From a virus: 23,656 nt of DNA. Positions 1-7,142 of this stretch are shown piece by piece. The notes under the pieces are model-generated. The model was not told where the DNA came from, did no database searches, and worked only from the letters and a program-made list of their open reading frames with translations. Location: the IMG/VR virus record IMGVR_UViG_3300033141_000982, positions 1-23,656 of that record; one strand, written 5' to 3'. Within the stretch, counting starts at the first letter, position 1. Each line of letters starts with the position of its first letter. The position numbers were made by a program, and so were the translations under genes.

Positions 1-359
1 GATTCCCACCAGAGATCACAATTAAAATCAAAGCAGCAATTTTCGCAAAGCGCGAGTTCTATTGCTTGATAGACAGTTGTTTCAATTGTAAGGTCAACGA
101 CATTATCTGGACTCTCTGTTGTGGACACAGCCAGAATATTGTCTGAGTATCTGTTCCATGGTGCCAAAATCTGAGAGAAGTCAATTGCAAAGTCTCCAGC
201 GAGATCGGTAACAAAAGGCCATGTGTACAGATTTCCTTTAGCATCCTGAACTAAAAGAAAGTAAGCGGTGTCAGGGCTGAGTCCTGCACTAACTGTAAAT
301 GAATCACAGTTAGGCCGACTCAGCCTGTAACACGCAGAACAACTATCGATCAAGCTCAT
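1..359 (-). CDS. cysteine-rich phage structural protein, partial (C-terminus beyond window edge)
   Basis: An open frame starts at ATG 359 and stays open for 119 codons to the left edge of the window, so the gene is truncated by the window, not by mutation. The start overlaps the stop of the preceding tail-tube-like gene as ATGA, which argues for coupled translation and the same operon. The visible part is mostly beta-type sequence with cysteines at residues 7, 10 and 18 and a cluster at 105, 108, 109 and 114 (LCENCCFDFNC). That pattern could mean disulphides or metal binding. Its place after the tail completion, terminator and tube genes suggests a virion or tail protein, but I do not recognise the family and the function is unknown. 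Confidence 0.7.
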   Translation of the reverse strand, partial: MSLIDSCSACYRLSRPNCDSFTVSAGLSPDTAYFLLVQDAKGNLYTWPFVTDLAGDFAIDFSQILAPWNRYSDNILAVSTTESPDNVVDLTIETTVYQAIELALCENCCFDFNCDLWWE

Positions 360-892
360 GGGGCTGGCTCGATGATTTCATCAAAGATTCCAACAGGGGC
401 TTCCTGTGGTTTAATGAGGTCAACCTGCTTTACGGTTGCCGTCACAGTCCAATAGTGTTGGTTCTTGTCGTCAATTGGGTTTGAAGCAATTGCAGTACCT
501 ACACCGTCAGAAAGGTGAACATATTGCTCGTCTCTCCATCCGATTTTCCAACGCTTTGATTTGATGTAATCAGCAAATTCAGCATTAGCAAGGTAGTCGC
601 GCCACTCGGCAGACACCTCGTAATTGTACGTATCGTGTACGATCTCCTGACCACCAAAACCTTCTGTTGTTTCGGGGTTTGGAGCGACAGTACCACGGGT
701 ATTGTACAACATTACTACGTCCCGGTTTCCGATAGCGTTACGCCATTCAGTCGGGTTGGTAATGTCTTGAAACGTGTATGTAGGTTCGACCAAGAACATG
801 TGTTGAACGTCACCACGTGCGTCAACTGGACAATCTCGGTTTGTGGGATTAACTTGCGAACTTGCGCAGTCATCCACAATGTAATAAGCCAT
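356..892 (-). CDS. putative major tail tube protein
   Basis: This 178-residue protein starts at ATG 892, five bases after the stop of the tail-terminator-like gene, and ends in an ATGA overlap with the next gene. It has no signal peptide or membrane segment. The sequence is rich in short beta-type stretches with many aromatic and charged residues (for example EVSAEWRDYLANAEFADYIK) and two N-terminal cysteines (residues 9 and 21). The call rests mainly on synteny: in long-tailed phages the tail tube gene follows the tail completion and tail terminator genes, and size and composition fit. No diagnostic motif was seen. A baseplate or decoration protein is the main alternative. Confidence 0.5.
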   Translation of the reverse strand: MAYYIVDDCASSQVNPTNRDCPVDARGDVQHMFLVEPTYTFQDITNPTEWRNAIGNRDVVMLYNTRGTVAPNPETTEGFGGQEIVHDTYNYEVSAEWRDYLANAEFADYIKSKRWKIGWRDEQYVHLSDGVGTAIASNPIDDKNQHYWTVTATVKQVDLIKPQEAPVGIFDEIIEPAP

Positions 893-897
893 GATTA

Positions 898-1470
898 TTA
901 GCTACAGAGCTGAGCCGAACAGCTTTCAATTCTCATATTATATCTCATAGCAAGTAATATTGAAGTGGGACGGATTGCGGGACGTGTGCTCGCAAACTCC
1001 GATTGCCATACTTGATTAATATTCGAATTCAAATCTATCGGGTCAACATCTAAGGAAATGATGTTTAGTGCCTGAAATTCACTTTGCTTAATTCGCGCAG
1101 GGAATCCCTGTGTAAGGCCAAGGGCTATATCTTCTTTTGAAAGCCCGGAACTAATGCGGTCAGCTATTACTATGAATACCATTTCCGCCAAAACACTCTT
1201 AACCTTTCGGCCACCAAAGCCACCGTTTGGACTGTCGATTTCTTGGGGGACGAATCGAATAGCCCGGTGGTAGGTAGTGAAAGAATCTGAGTTGAAAGTT
1301 ATTACTTCGGCATTTTTGCCGGTTAATACAGTTGGTTTTGTTTCTTGGTTGACCGTTTGGCTAATGGGTTCAACAACTCCAAACCAATTTCCATTCTGAA
1401 AAAAGGAGCTATTGAAAACATTAGCTTTCAACTGTTCATCTATAAGCGATATGATTTGCTTAAATCGCAT
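898..1470 (-). CDS. putative tail terminator / tail completion protein
   Basis: This 190-residue protein starts at ATG 1470, inside the end of the upstream gene (11-base overlap). Tail terminators cap the growing tail tube and join it to the head. The N-terminus (MRFKQIISLIDEQLKA) is an amphipathic helix, followed by mixed beta-alpha sequence, which fits the usual small alpha-beta fold of this class. The gene lies between a tail-completion-like gene and a tube-like gene, the normal terminator position. The C-terminus has two cysteines close together (CSAQLCS). The assignment is by position and general look only; no catalytic or signature motif is visible. Confidence 0.45.
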   Translation of the reverse strand: MRFKQIISLIDEQLKANVFNSSFFQNGNWFGVVEPISQTVNQETKPTVLTGKNAEVITFNSDSFTTYHRAIRFVPQEIDSPNGGFGGRKVKSVLAEMVFIVIADRISSGLSKEDIALGLTQGFPARIKQSEFQALNIISLDVDPIDLNSNINQVWQSEFASTRPAIRPTSILLAMRYNMRIESCSAQLCS

Positions 1471-1999
1471 TAAAGATGTTTTGATTTTGTTCGGTCAACA
1501 CCTCGCCGAAAACATCTTTTCCACGGCTTCCAAGTCCGTAGATCGGTTTTTTAAACCGGCGCTCTGCACCAGAGGCTTTATTTGCCGCTGAAGATGTCGT
1601 AAATCCTGCTACGTACTCACCTCCTCTTAGTTGCAGGTTGTATTCTTTACTTAGTTTACCTGACAATGAAAGGTTAACCACGTTCACTTCTCTGCCAATG
1701 AGAGATCGATACTCTTTGTAGCCTTGTGGGAAATATCGAGACTTGCGTGTCTTACCGTTTTTAAACTTTGATGACCTTCCGGTTTGTCCGCGTGGCGTAA
1801 ACTTTTTCGGACTTCGTGACGGACTAACGTATATTGGACTGGTTGAATACTGCCCAATGGATGACCCGTTTAATGCCTGACCCTGGTTGTGTACTGCAAA
1901 GAGGTTATCAGCAACCACGGCGGCAACCGCTGGAGCTTCATACGATGGCTCTTGAAACTTATGCAGCGCCTTGACGAGGCCAGCAATCAAAGATTCCAT
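1460..1999 (-). CDS. putative head-tail joining / tail completion protein (gp10-like)
   Basis: About 179 residues from ATG 1999, seven bases after the preceding stop. An upstream in-frame TTG at 2026 would overlap the neighbour and is less likely. The centre is basic and glycine/serine-rich (RGQTGRSSKFKNGKTRKSR), followed by a segment that contains NLSLSGKL and a late GLGSRGKDVFGEVL stretch. This arrangement resembles head completion and virion morphogenesis proteins of long-tailed phages, which are basic and bind at the neck. The position between the connector and the tail terminator agrees. Confidence in the coding region is high; confidence in the exact role is moderate. Confidence 0.5.
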   Translation of the reverse strand: MESLIAGLVKALHKFQEPSYEAPAVAAVVADNLFAVHNQGQALNGSSIGQYSTSPIYVSPSRSPKKFTPRGQTGRSSKFKNGKTRKSRYFPQGYKEYRSLIGREVNVVNLSLSGKLSKEYNLQLRGGEYVAGFTTSSAANKASGAERRFKKPIYGLGSRGKDVFGEVLTEQNQNIFNAI

Positions 2000-2006
2000 A
2001 TTTGTG

Positions 2007-3077
2007 TTAAACCCTAGCACGTACAATTTTCACTTCTTGCCCGCATATAATACAGGCATCGTTCTTATCAAGTTCGATGTTTGAAATAACCTGCTTTAGC
2101 TCACCTGGGCGGTCTACCTCGTTGGAGTCTGTACCACCCCTGTATTCCGCTGTAAAGTCGGTTAATGCAAATTCAAACTGTTCACGATCAAAAGACAATA
2201 CATTGCTTACGTTTGAGGAACGCAGTGCATCCTCCATAATTTCTGCGCCAATCAAGTACTGTAATGCTCTCGCAAATAGGTTTCTATTTTGGCAAATAAT
2301 CGGTTCAATTGAGCACTGAACGCTTGCAGATACTACAAGTCCGTATGAGTCACTACCTGTAGACAACTCGTATGGGTTTGAAATATCAGCCTCAGCGCCT
2401 CTAAACCACATCTTAGCGCCAATATCGGTATAAGAATAACCCCAGAAACTCCCGGAGCGATTATTAGGAGAACCTGTTAAGTACCACCTATACAGGCTTG
2501 GTACTTCGCTTTTTACCGGATCAATTTCTGAAGAGTCATAACCGATAAAAAACTTAAAGCCTTCGTATTCTTTGTCAATTGCAATCGTATTCCATCCCGC
2601 ACTTGTAATCTCCCACGAATCAAGTTCGATTTCAAACTCTGTTTCAAAGAGTTTTACCTCTACAACTCCGCTCACAGGAAGTGAAGGAATGTAAACAGAC
2701 ACTTCATTTAAGCGTAGTAAACGAAGGTTAGAGCGCGTGATCTTATTGTACAACCAATAATCAAAGAGTATTTCCTGCCCTCTGTACTTAGAGTCAGCCG
2801 TAACGGTAGAATCCTCTTTTCGCTGGCGTTGCCTTACTGAGTCGATTATACTTTGCATTCGGAAGTTTCTTGCGAACTCCGCTCGCGCATCGGTCATAAA
2901 CCGACCAATTGCACGCTTTTGCACATCCTCATAATACCCTTTAAAGTCAACCTGGTGCTCATCCGCCAAAGCGTTCAGTAAAGGTGTAGTTATTCGAGGC
3001 AAAGACTCTATATAAAGGCCGGAGGGTGAAACACCCCCACAGCCTTTAGAGTAGATATAATCGAGGAAACAACTCAC
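2007..3077 (-). CDS. putative head-tail connector protein following the major capsid gene
   Basis: A 356-residue protein directly after the major capsid gene (two bases between stop and start). The start is GTG 3077; no in-frame ATG lies nearby, so a non-ATG start is required. The N-terminal third is helical (KGYYEDVQKRAIGRFMTDAR), as in adaptor proteins that dock on the portal. The rest is beta-rich with WGYSYTDIGAKMWFRG in the middle and a C-terminal CIICGQ cysteine pair. Immediate location after the capsid gene suggests an adaptor, possibly fused to a beta domain, or a decoration protein. The protein is about twice as long as typical adaptors. I cannot name the family. Confidence 0.45.
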   Translation of the reverse strand: MSCFLDYIYSKGCGGVSPSGLYIESLPRITTPLLNALADEHQVDFKGYYEDVQKRAIGRFMTDARAEFARNFRMQSIIDSVRQRQRKEDSTVTADSKYRGQEILFDYWLYNKITRSNLRLLRLNEVSVYIPSLPVSGVVEVKLFETEFEIELDSWEITSAGWNTIAIDKEYEGFKFFIGYDSSEIDPVKSEVPSLYRWYLTGSPNNRSGSFWGYSYTDIGAKMWFRGAEADISNPYELSTGSDSYGLVVSASVQCSIEPIICQNRNLFARALQYLIGAEIMEDALRSSNVSNVLSFDREQFEFALTDFTAEYRGGTDSNEVDRPGELKQVISNIELDKNDACIICGQEVKIVRARV

Positions 3078-3079
3078 TG

Positions 3080-4243
3080 TTAGGTGTTTGTTACCGAGTA
3101 GCGGTAAGAACCACGGTTTCCAGCCATAACGTCGTTATCCTTGTAGGCATTCGCCGAAATGGTGTGGATTCCTTGCGTCAAAGACATAATCATGTTCCAT
3201 CCTTTGTTAACTCGATAGGTCGAGCCGTTGTATGGGTCTGTAATGTCTTGTGCGCAGTCGAACGCTTTCAATTGGAAGTCGAACTCGACACCGTTAACAA
3301 TTGGCTCTCCATTCATCCCAAACGTGCTGAAAGGAACAACGATAGTTCCGAACGTAGAGTTTGCGTGAACGCCAGCATTGATACCACGGTTTTCGTTAAA
3401 GCTTACCAATCGAACAGCGTCAGGTTGGTAAACAAGGATTTCATCGGTTCCAAGCGCGGTAGTTGCAAATGGATCGTAGAAGAAATCGAAGTTTTGAGCC
3501 AGAATAGTTGTATTTAAACCACTCTGATTCATTCCAACTGATTGGTTTTGGATTGCGTATTTATGGAACAGTCCAGCGCCAACGATTTGAGGACGCATAT
3601 TACCACCTTCGTTCTCTTGGAAATCCGCTAGGATATCCGTTTCCATAGCGGAGAGGTTACGATTGGTAGTGTCGAGCGTTACGTTTACCGGTGTCGCAAG
3701 GTTGTTCCCTGTGCGAACGTTAGTACCGATTTTGGTAACTGCATCAGTGAAAAGAGCTTTCGAAGATGAGGAAACCAGGGCGTTTGCAGCACCATTAATG
3801 CGTTCCCACATTTCCATCGATACCGATGTAAGCGGAGAACTACCATTTGCGGTAACTGAGCGCTGATATTCAGCTTCATAAGCGTTCAGAATCCGAGAAT
3901 CCAACGGGATACCTACGGACTTTGAAGCTACAAGCTCGACATCTTCCGTAACATACGGCTGATCCGTTCCTTTAAAGCAATCAAAATTTTGGCTATCGTC
4001 TACATCAAACTCAGAGAGTCGTTGAGCAGATTTAACCTTTACTGTGCGGCGGTGGCCGCTTGGTTCACCAAGGGTGAAGTCGGTTACTTCAGACTGTGCT
4101 AATAGCATAGCCATGTAACCAATCGGGCGCATACTTTTACGAGGATTGGATTCTCCAAATACTCGATCAAGTGTTGTCTGGATAAATGGCGCTTGTCCAG
4201 CGCCTCCGACAAATGCCCCCGAATTAGGGGGAATAAATGACAT
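3080..4243 (-). CDS. major capsid protein (HK97-fold type, inferred)
   Basis: This 387-residue protein starts at ATG 4243, after an A-rich leader typical of Bacteroidota starts, and lies directly downstream of a coiled-coil scaffold gene. Length, lack of transmembrane segments, an N-terminal region ending near the FTLGEPSGHRRTVKVK hairpin (a possible E-loop equivalent), a long central helix region and a beta-rich end all suit a major capsid protein of HK97 fold. The order small protein, scaffold, capsid, connector, tail joining genes is the standard head module, which is the strongest support. The gene stands in a segment driven by the promoter at 5449-5480, in keeping with high late expression. 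The fold is inferred, not seen. Confidence 0.75.
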   Translation of the reverse strand: MSFIPPNSGAFVGGAGQAPFIQTTLDRVFGESNPRKSMRPIGYMAMLLAQSEVTDFTLGEPSGHRRTVKVKSAQRLSEFDVDDSQNFDCFKGTDQPYVTEDVELVASKSVGIPLDSRILNAYEAEYQRSVTANGSSPLTSVSMEMWERINGAANALVSSSSKALFTDAVTKIGTNVRTGNNLATPVNVTLDTTNRNLSAMETDILADFQENEGGNMRPQIVGAGLFHKYAIQNQSVGMNQSGLNTTILAQNFDFFYDPFATTALGTDEILVYQPDAVRLVSFNENRGINAGVHANSTFGTIVVPFSTFGMNGEPIVNGVEFDFQLKAFDCAQDITDPYNGSTYRVNKGWNMIMSLTQGIHTISANAYKDNDVMAGNRGSYRYSVTNT

Positions 4244-4247
4244 TTTT

Positions 4248-5126
4248 CTAGGCTTGAGCGCCGTGGGCTGCTGCTACCTTACGCTGGTAGGGGGTCATGT
4301 TTGGACCTTGATTATCTACCTTTATTGTTTGCGTACCTGGTGCGGCATTGCCTTCGGGCTTCTTCGCGAGGTATTCTTTTGCAGTGCGTTCAACGAGATC
4401 ATCAAATTTTACAGGGATGTTCTCTTCAAATACTTTACTGCCGTCCTTTGTTTGGAGGGTAAAGGAACCCGCTTGCGTGTCGTGTATTACTTGGTAGCCT
4501 TTTTCCGCAACTACAGAGTTAAATTTATCCCTAACGATCTTAGCCATATCCGTATTGGTCAGAGGGCCGCTAACAGCGTAATTCTGGCTGCTAAATCGCT
4601 GGAATAAATCGCGCTCGAAGATTTGCTGATTGAATCCGGCATTTAGTTCATCGACTTGCGATTGGTGGAGTGACTTCAAAGACGCATTGTCTGCGTTGAT
4701 CTGTTCAACCTCCCGTTGCAGTGCTTCAGCTTTGGTTTTCCACTCTGAGTCGTCCCCACCCTGAGCTTTACCAGCTTCTTCAAGTGCTGCTTTATGTTGG
4801 TCCTGAAGTAGTTTTAAAGCGAGCGGCCCCTTTTTGTAGGAGTTTGTTTCGCCCTGAACCTTTTTCAGGAGTTCTTCATTTTCAGAAAGAGCCGAGTGCA
4901 ACTCATCGTCCACCGACTTTAATAGTTGACCGCGAAAATGCGCTTTAATGTCAACGTTTGACTTTGCGGCCTCTGGAGCCAAAAGAACACGCATTTTTGA
5001 TTCCATTTCTGCCGGAATCTCAGTGTTCATATTTACGCCATCCGCGCCGAAAACCTTTTGAAACTCTTCGGGTTCGATTCCAGTGCTTTCACGAACCCAA
5101 TTAAGGAAATTGATAATACTAGGCAT
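4248..5126 (-). CDS. capsid scaffold protein
   Basis: About 292 residues from ATG 5126 (protein start MPSIINFLNW), overlapping the preceding stop by eight bases. A longer reading from TTG 5210 would run deep into the neighbour and is rejected. The middle third is a charged coiled coil (SALSENEELLKKVQGE, then KTKAEALQREVEQINADNAS), which is the hallmark of phage scaffolding proteins. These form the internal template for procapsid assembly and leave before DNA packaging. The C-terminus is lysine-rich (YQRKVAAAHGAQA), as expected for the end that binds the capsid shell. No protease gene is visible nearby, so how the scaffold is removed cannot be told. Position immediately before the capsid gene supports the call. 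Confidence 0.75.
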   Translation of the reverse strand: MPSIINFLNWVRESTGIEPEEFQKVFGADGVNMNTEIPAEMESKMRVLLAPEAAKSNVDIKAHFRGQLLKSVDDELHSALSENEELLKKVQGETNSYKKGPLALKLLQDQHKAALEEAGKAQGGDDSEWKTKAEALQREVEQINADNASLKSLHQSQVDELNAGFNQQIFERDLFQRFSSQNYAVSGPLTNTDMAKIVRDKFNSVVAEKGYQVIHDTQAGSFTLQTKDGSKVFEENIPVKFDDLVERTAKEYLAKKPEGNAAPGTQTIKVDNQGPNMTPYQRKVAAAHGAQA

Positions 5127-5421
5127 CCTGGGCGTTTTCGTGGTTAACAATAGCGTTAGAAAGCGCCGTTTTATTGTCTGCTTGTTCGTATAAAAGGCCG
5201 AACGTGTCACAAAGTTCTTGTAGCTCCGACTTTTTCAAAAGCATCAATTCGTCAAAGCGTGAATTGGCCTCAACGACCTTCTCAACAGCTTTCTTAGGCG
5301 TTTCACCAATAACCTCTACAACCTGGTGTGAGTATTGCTTTTGGATGCGTGGTAGATTGCGTTCAGTTGTGGCAAATGGCAAGCCCCCACCAACTCGAAC
5401 GGTTATTTTCTTGTTCTGCAT
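5119..5421 (-). CDS. small protein with HeH/SAP-like C-terminal segment, first gene of the capsid block
   Basis: About 100 residues from ATG 5421 (protein start MQNKKITVRVGGGLPFAT). An in-frame TTG at 5451 is rejected because it lies inside the -7 element of the promoter. The C-terminal part (LLKKSELQELCDTFGLLYEQ followed by NKTALSNAIVNH) has the helix-turn-helix spacing of the HeH/SAP/LEM-like motifs that occur in small phage head-region proteins. The gene overlaps the scaffold start by eight bases and is the first gene after the strong promoter, roughly 22 bases from the predicted transcript start. Role is unknown; an assembly or DNA-binding accessory is possible. Confidence 0.55.
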   Translation of the reverse strand: MQNKKITVRVGGGLPFATTERNLPRIQKQYSHQVVEVIGETPKKAVEKVVEANSRFDELMLLKKSELQELCDTFGLLYEQADNKTALSNAIVNHENAQDA

Positions 5422-5448
5422 TATCTCAGTATTATCTATTGCGTTAAG

Positions 5449-5480
5449 CAAATATAACGGAAGATAATTTTCTTTCCAAA
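5449..5480 (-). promoter_or_regulatory. Bacteroidota-type promoter for the capsid block
   Basis: Read on the minus strand, TTTG (5480-5477) is followed after exactly 20 bases by TATATTTG (5456-5449). This equals the consensus of the Bacteroidota primary sigma factor, TTTG at -33 and TAnnTTTG at -7. Transcription would start near 5443, giving a leader of about 22 bases to ATG 5421. The site lies in the only gap between the second glycosyltransferase and the capsid block, so it would raise capsid, scaffold and tail-tube expression independently of upstream readthrough. Confidence 0.75.
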
Positions 5481-5484
5481 GAAA
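5469..5484. repeat. inverted repeat over the -33 element (candidate operator)
   Basis: The sequence TTTCTTTCCAAAGAAA is a perfect palindrome with 7-base arms and a CC centre, flanked by an imperfect TAAT/ATTA extension. It covers the -33 TTTG of the promoter above. It has no G/C stem or T-tract, so it is not a terminator. A protein bound here would compete with RNA polymerase or help recruit it. The AT-rich composition means a chance palindrome is possible. Confidence 0.4.
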
Positions 5485-5503
5485 TTACAGTTGATTATTC
5501 TGT

Positions 5504-6256
5504 TTAATTACAAGTCAATGACGCCAAAGCCAATTTTTTAGGACGACTTTTCAGATATTGCAAAACATTCTTCTTTCCTGTCACCCCTCCGAATCTTGTA
5601 AGTGTGTTGCCTGTTCGGTGTTGCCTGTAAATGTAGATAGCCTCGGCAATCACTTTGAAGCGGCCTCCTGATAACTCCAAGGCGGGCCACATATAGGCTA
5701 CGTCTGTGCAGTTTTCGATCCATTTACCGTCAATCTGCAAGTCATCCAACTCCAGGTGGTTAATTAGTTCTAATCTGAATGTGTTGGGCGCTGTTGAGAT
5801 AAAAGTGTAGTTCCTATACGCACTTTTCTTTATTACGTCAGTTGGGAAGTAGGAAATCTGGTGTCTGGTTCCGCGCTCGTTCACCCAATTGCCATAAGTA
5901 AGAAATGTATTGTCGTCGTATGTGTTTGCTATTACTTCTAACGCATTTGGCCTCAGCAGGTCGTCCAGTCCTAAAAGGACAACTATAGCATGCTGAGGTT
6001 CACCGTCATTAAGGGCGTCGCGCATTGCGGTGTATCTACAATAGGTAGCGCCTTTGTTTTCTTCGATTCGATAGATTTCAAATCGGTTATCCTTCCCAAA
6101 AGGCTTAATAGCCTGATAAGTATCGTCGGTGCTTGCGTCGTCAAATACGTATGCTTTCCAGTTAGAATACGTCTGGTTTGAAAGGCTGTTTAGACACGCG
6201 TTAACGTAGCGGGCGCAATTCCATCCAGACACGATAACTATCACTCTATTGGGCAT
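5504..6256 (-). CDS. GT-A fold glycosyltransferase, family 2 type
   Basis: About 250 residues from ATG 6256, overlapping the end of the minor head gene by 11 bases. Family 2 enzymes transfer a sugar from a nucleotide-sugar to an acceptor. Seen here are the N-terminal beta strand and early helix (VIVIVSGWNCARYVNACLNS), the nucleotide-binding FDDASTDDT at residues 38-46, the metal-binding region LLGLDDLL around 94-101, and a late acceptor/base-like region (ENCTDVAYMWPALELSGG). The usual DxDD reads G-L-D-D, so the first aspartate is glycine while the DD pair is kept. No membrane segment is present, so it should be cytosolic. It sits inside a virion morphogenesis block, which suggests a virion protein or host surface glycan as target; that is inference. 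Confidence 0.75.
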   Translation of the reverse strand: MPNRVIVIVSGWNCARYVNACLNSLSNQTYSNWKAYVFDDASTDDTYQAIKPFGKDNRFEIYRIEENKGATYCRYTAMRDALNDGEPQHAIVVLLGLDDLLRPNALEVIANTYDDNTFLTYGNWVNERGTRHQISYFPTDVIKKSAYRNYTFISTAPNTFRLELINHLELDDLQIDGKWIENCTDVAYMWPALELSGGRFKVIAEAIYIYRQHRTGNTLTRFGGVTGKKNVLQYLKSRPKKLALASLTCN

Positions 6257-7142
6257 CACGGATTCTTTTTGGAACATTAGAACTAGGCACAGGCATCATA
6301 AGGTGGTTGCAGCGCCACCCCCCTCGGTATATTTGGAAGTTTGTTTTATTCGTCCCGCGCTTCATTCCTTCCGGTAGGCCCGTTGATGAGCTTCGCTTCA
6401 CCCGGACGTTACCGACGTGACCTTTTAGAAAGCCTGGGATTTCCGATTTATGAAACCACCTTTTCTTAACTAGAGCCTTACAAAATGGGCGGGAATCAGA
6501 AACCAACGAACCGACGTACTGATACCACTCTAGTCCTAAATTTGTAGCAACTGTGTCGTTGTAACTGGAAGAGTACATGTTTATTGAGTCAGTAGTGACA
6601 CGACCAACAAAAGAATCTAATGCGCCCACCGTGCTTTCTGTACCCGTGATATATCCCTTCAGTTGGGATTGAAGGTCTACAATGGTTGATCCTGACTTTA
6701 CGTTAGAGCTTAGTATTTGTCGAACGCCCTCTAGCACTTCAGTCTGCAACCCATCCTTAGCCATTAAAGAAACTGTATCCTCAATTGCGGTTTCTTGTAG
6801 CGCGTTCAAGGTTACCGGGATAGTAAAAGCCTCGATTGCAGATTGGAAGTAGGCCGTTTGCGTTTTGGTTACCAGATTAAAAGACTTTGCGAAGCCCTTT
6901 ACAAGATCACGGTAGCCTGTGTTCATTAATATTCGTTCAAACCTGCGGACAATTCGGTTTATCATCCGTATGTTTTTCGAACTGGCTCGAATCACGCCGT
7001 TTTTAATTTCAAGCTTGGCTAACTCATCCTGCAACTCAGAATAGGCCCTCCTTTGGATGGCTGGCGCAGCTGAGTTGGCATTCATTACCGAGCTATCTAG
7101 TATTTCCACCAGAGCGCCTAAAATTTCACTCGTCGTCGGCAT
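6246..7142 (-). CDS. minor head protein, phage head morphogenesis (Mu gpF-like)
   Basis: This 298-residue protein starts at ATG 7142 within the last codons of the portal gene (17-base overlap). Mu gpF-like proteins bind the portal and act in early capsid assembly or DNA ejection. The N-terminal two thirds is helical. The C-terminus carries the family-type pattern: YVGSLVSDSRPFCKAL near residues 209-224, followed by GGWRCNHLMMPV near 275-286, with conserved-looking Cys and His residues. Placement directly after the portal is the standard site for this gene, which together with the C-terminal motif makes the call fairly safe. Confidence 0.75.
   Translation of the reverse strand: MPTTSEILGALVEILDSSVMNANSAAPAIQRRAYSELQDELAKLEIKNGVIRASSKNIRMINRIVRRFERILMNTGYRDLVKGFAKSFNLVTKTQTAYFQSAIEAFTIPVTLNALQETAIEDTVSLMAKDGLQTEVLEGVRQILSSNVKSGSTIVDLQSQLKGYITGTESTVGALDSFVGRVTTDSINMYSSSYNDTVATNLGLEWYQYVGSLVSDSRPFCKALVKKRWFHKSEIPGFLKGHVGNVRVKRSSSTGLPEGMKRGTNKTNFQIYRGGWRCNHLMMPVPSSNVPKRIRDAQ

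Noticed and set aside
59-244. 61-codon minus-strand frame at the left end
   Set aside because: The alternative frame, open from ATG 359 to the edge with an ATGA overlap, is far better supported.
4146-4607. Plus-strand frame of 153 codons over the capsid start and scaffold end
   Set aside because: Overlaps two strongly supported minus-strand genes and has no coherent protein features.
5422-5451. TTG start at 5451 extending the small HeH/SAP-like protein
   Set aside because: The TTG lies inside the -7 element of the promoter, before the predicted transcript start; ATG 5421 is preferred.
5469-5484. Palindrome considered as a transcription terminator
   Set aside because: Arms are nearly all A/T, there is no stable G/C stem and no T-tract after it; it is better read as a possible operator.
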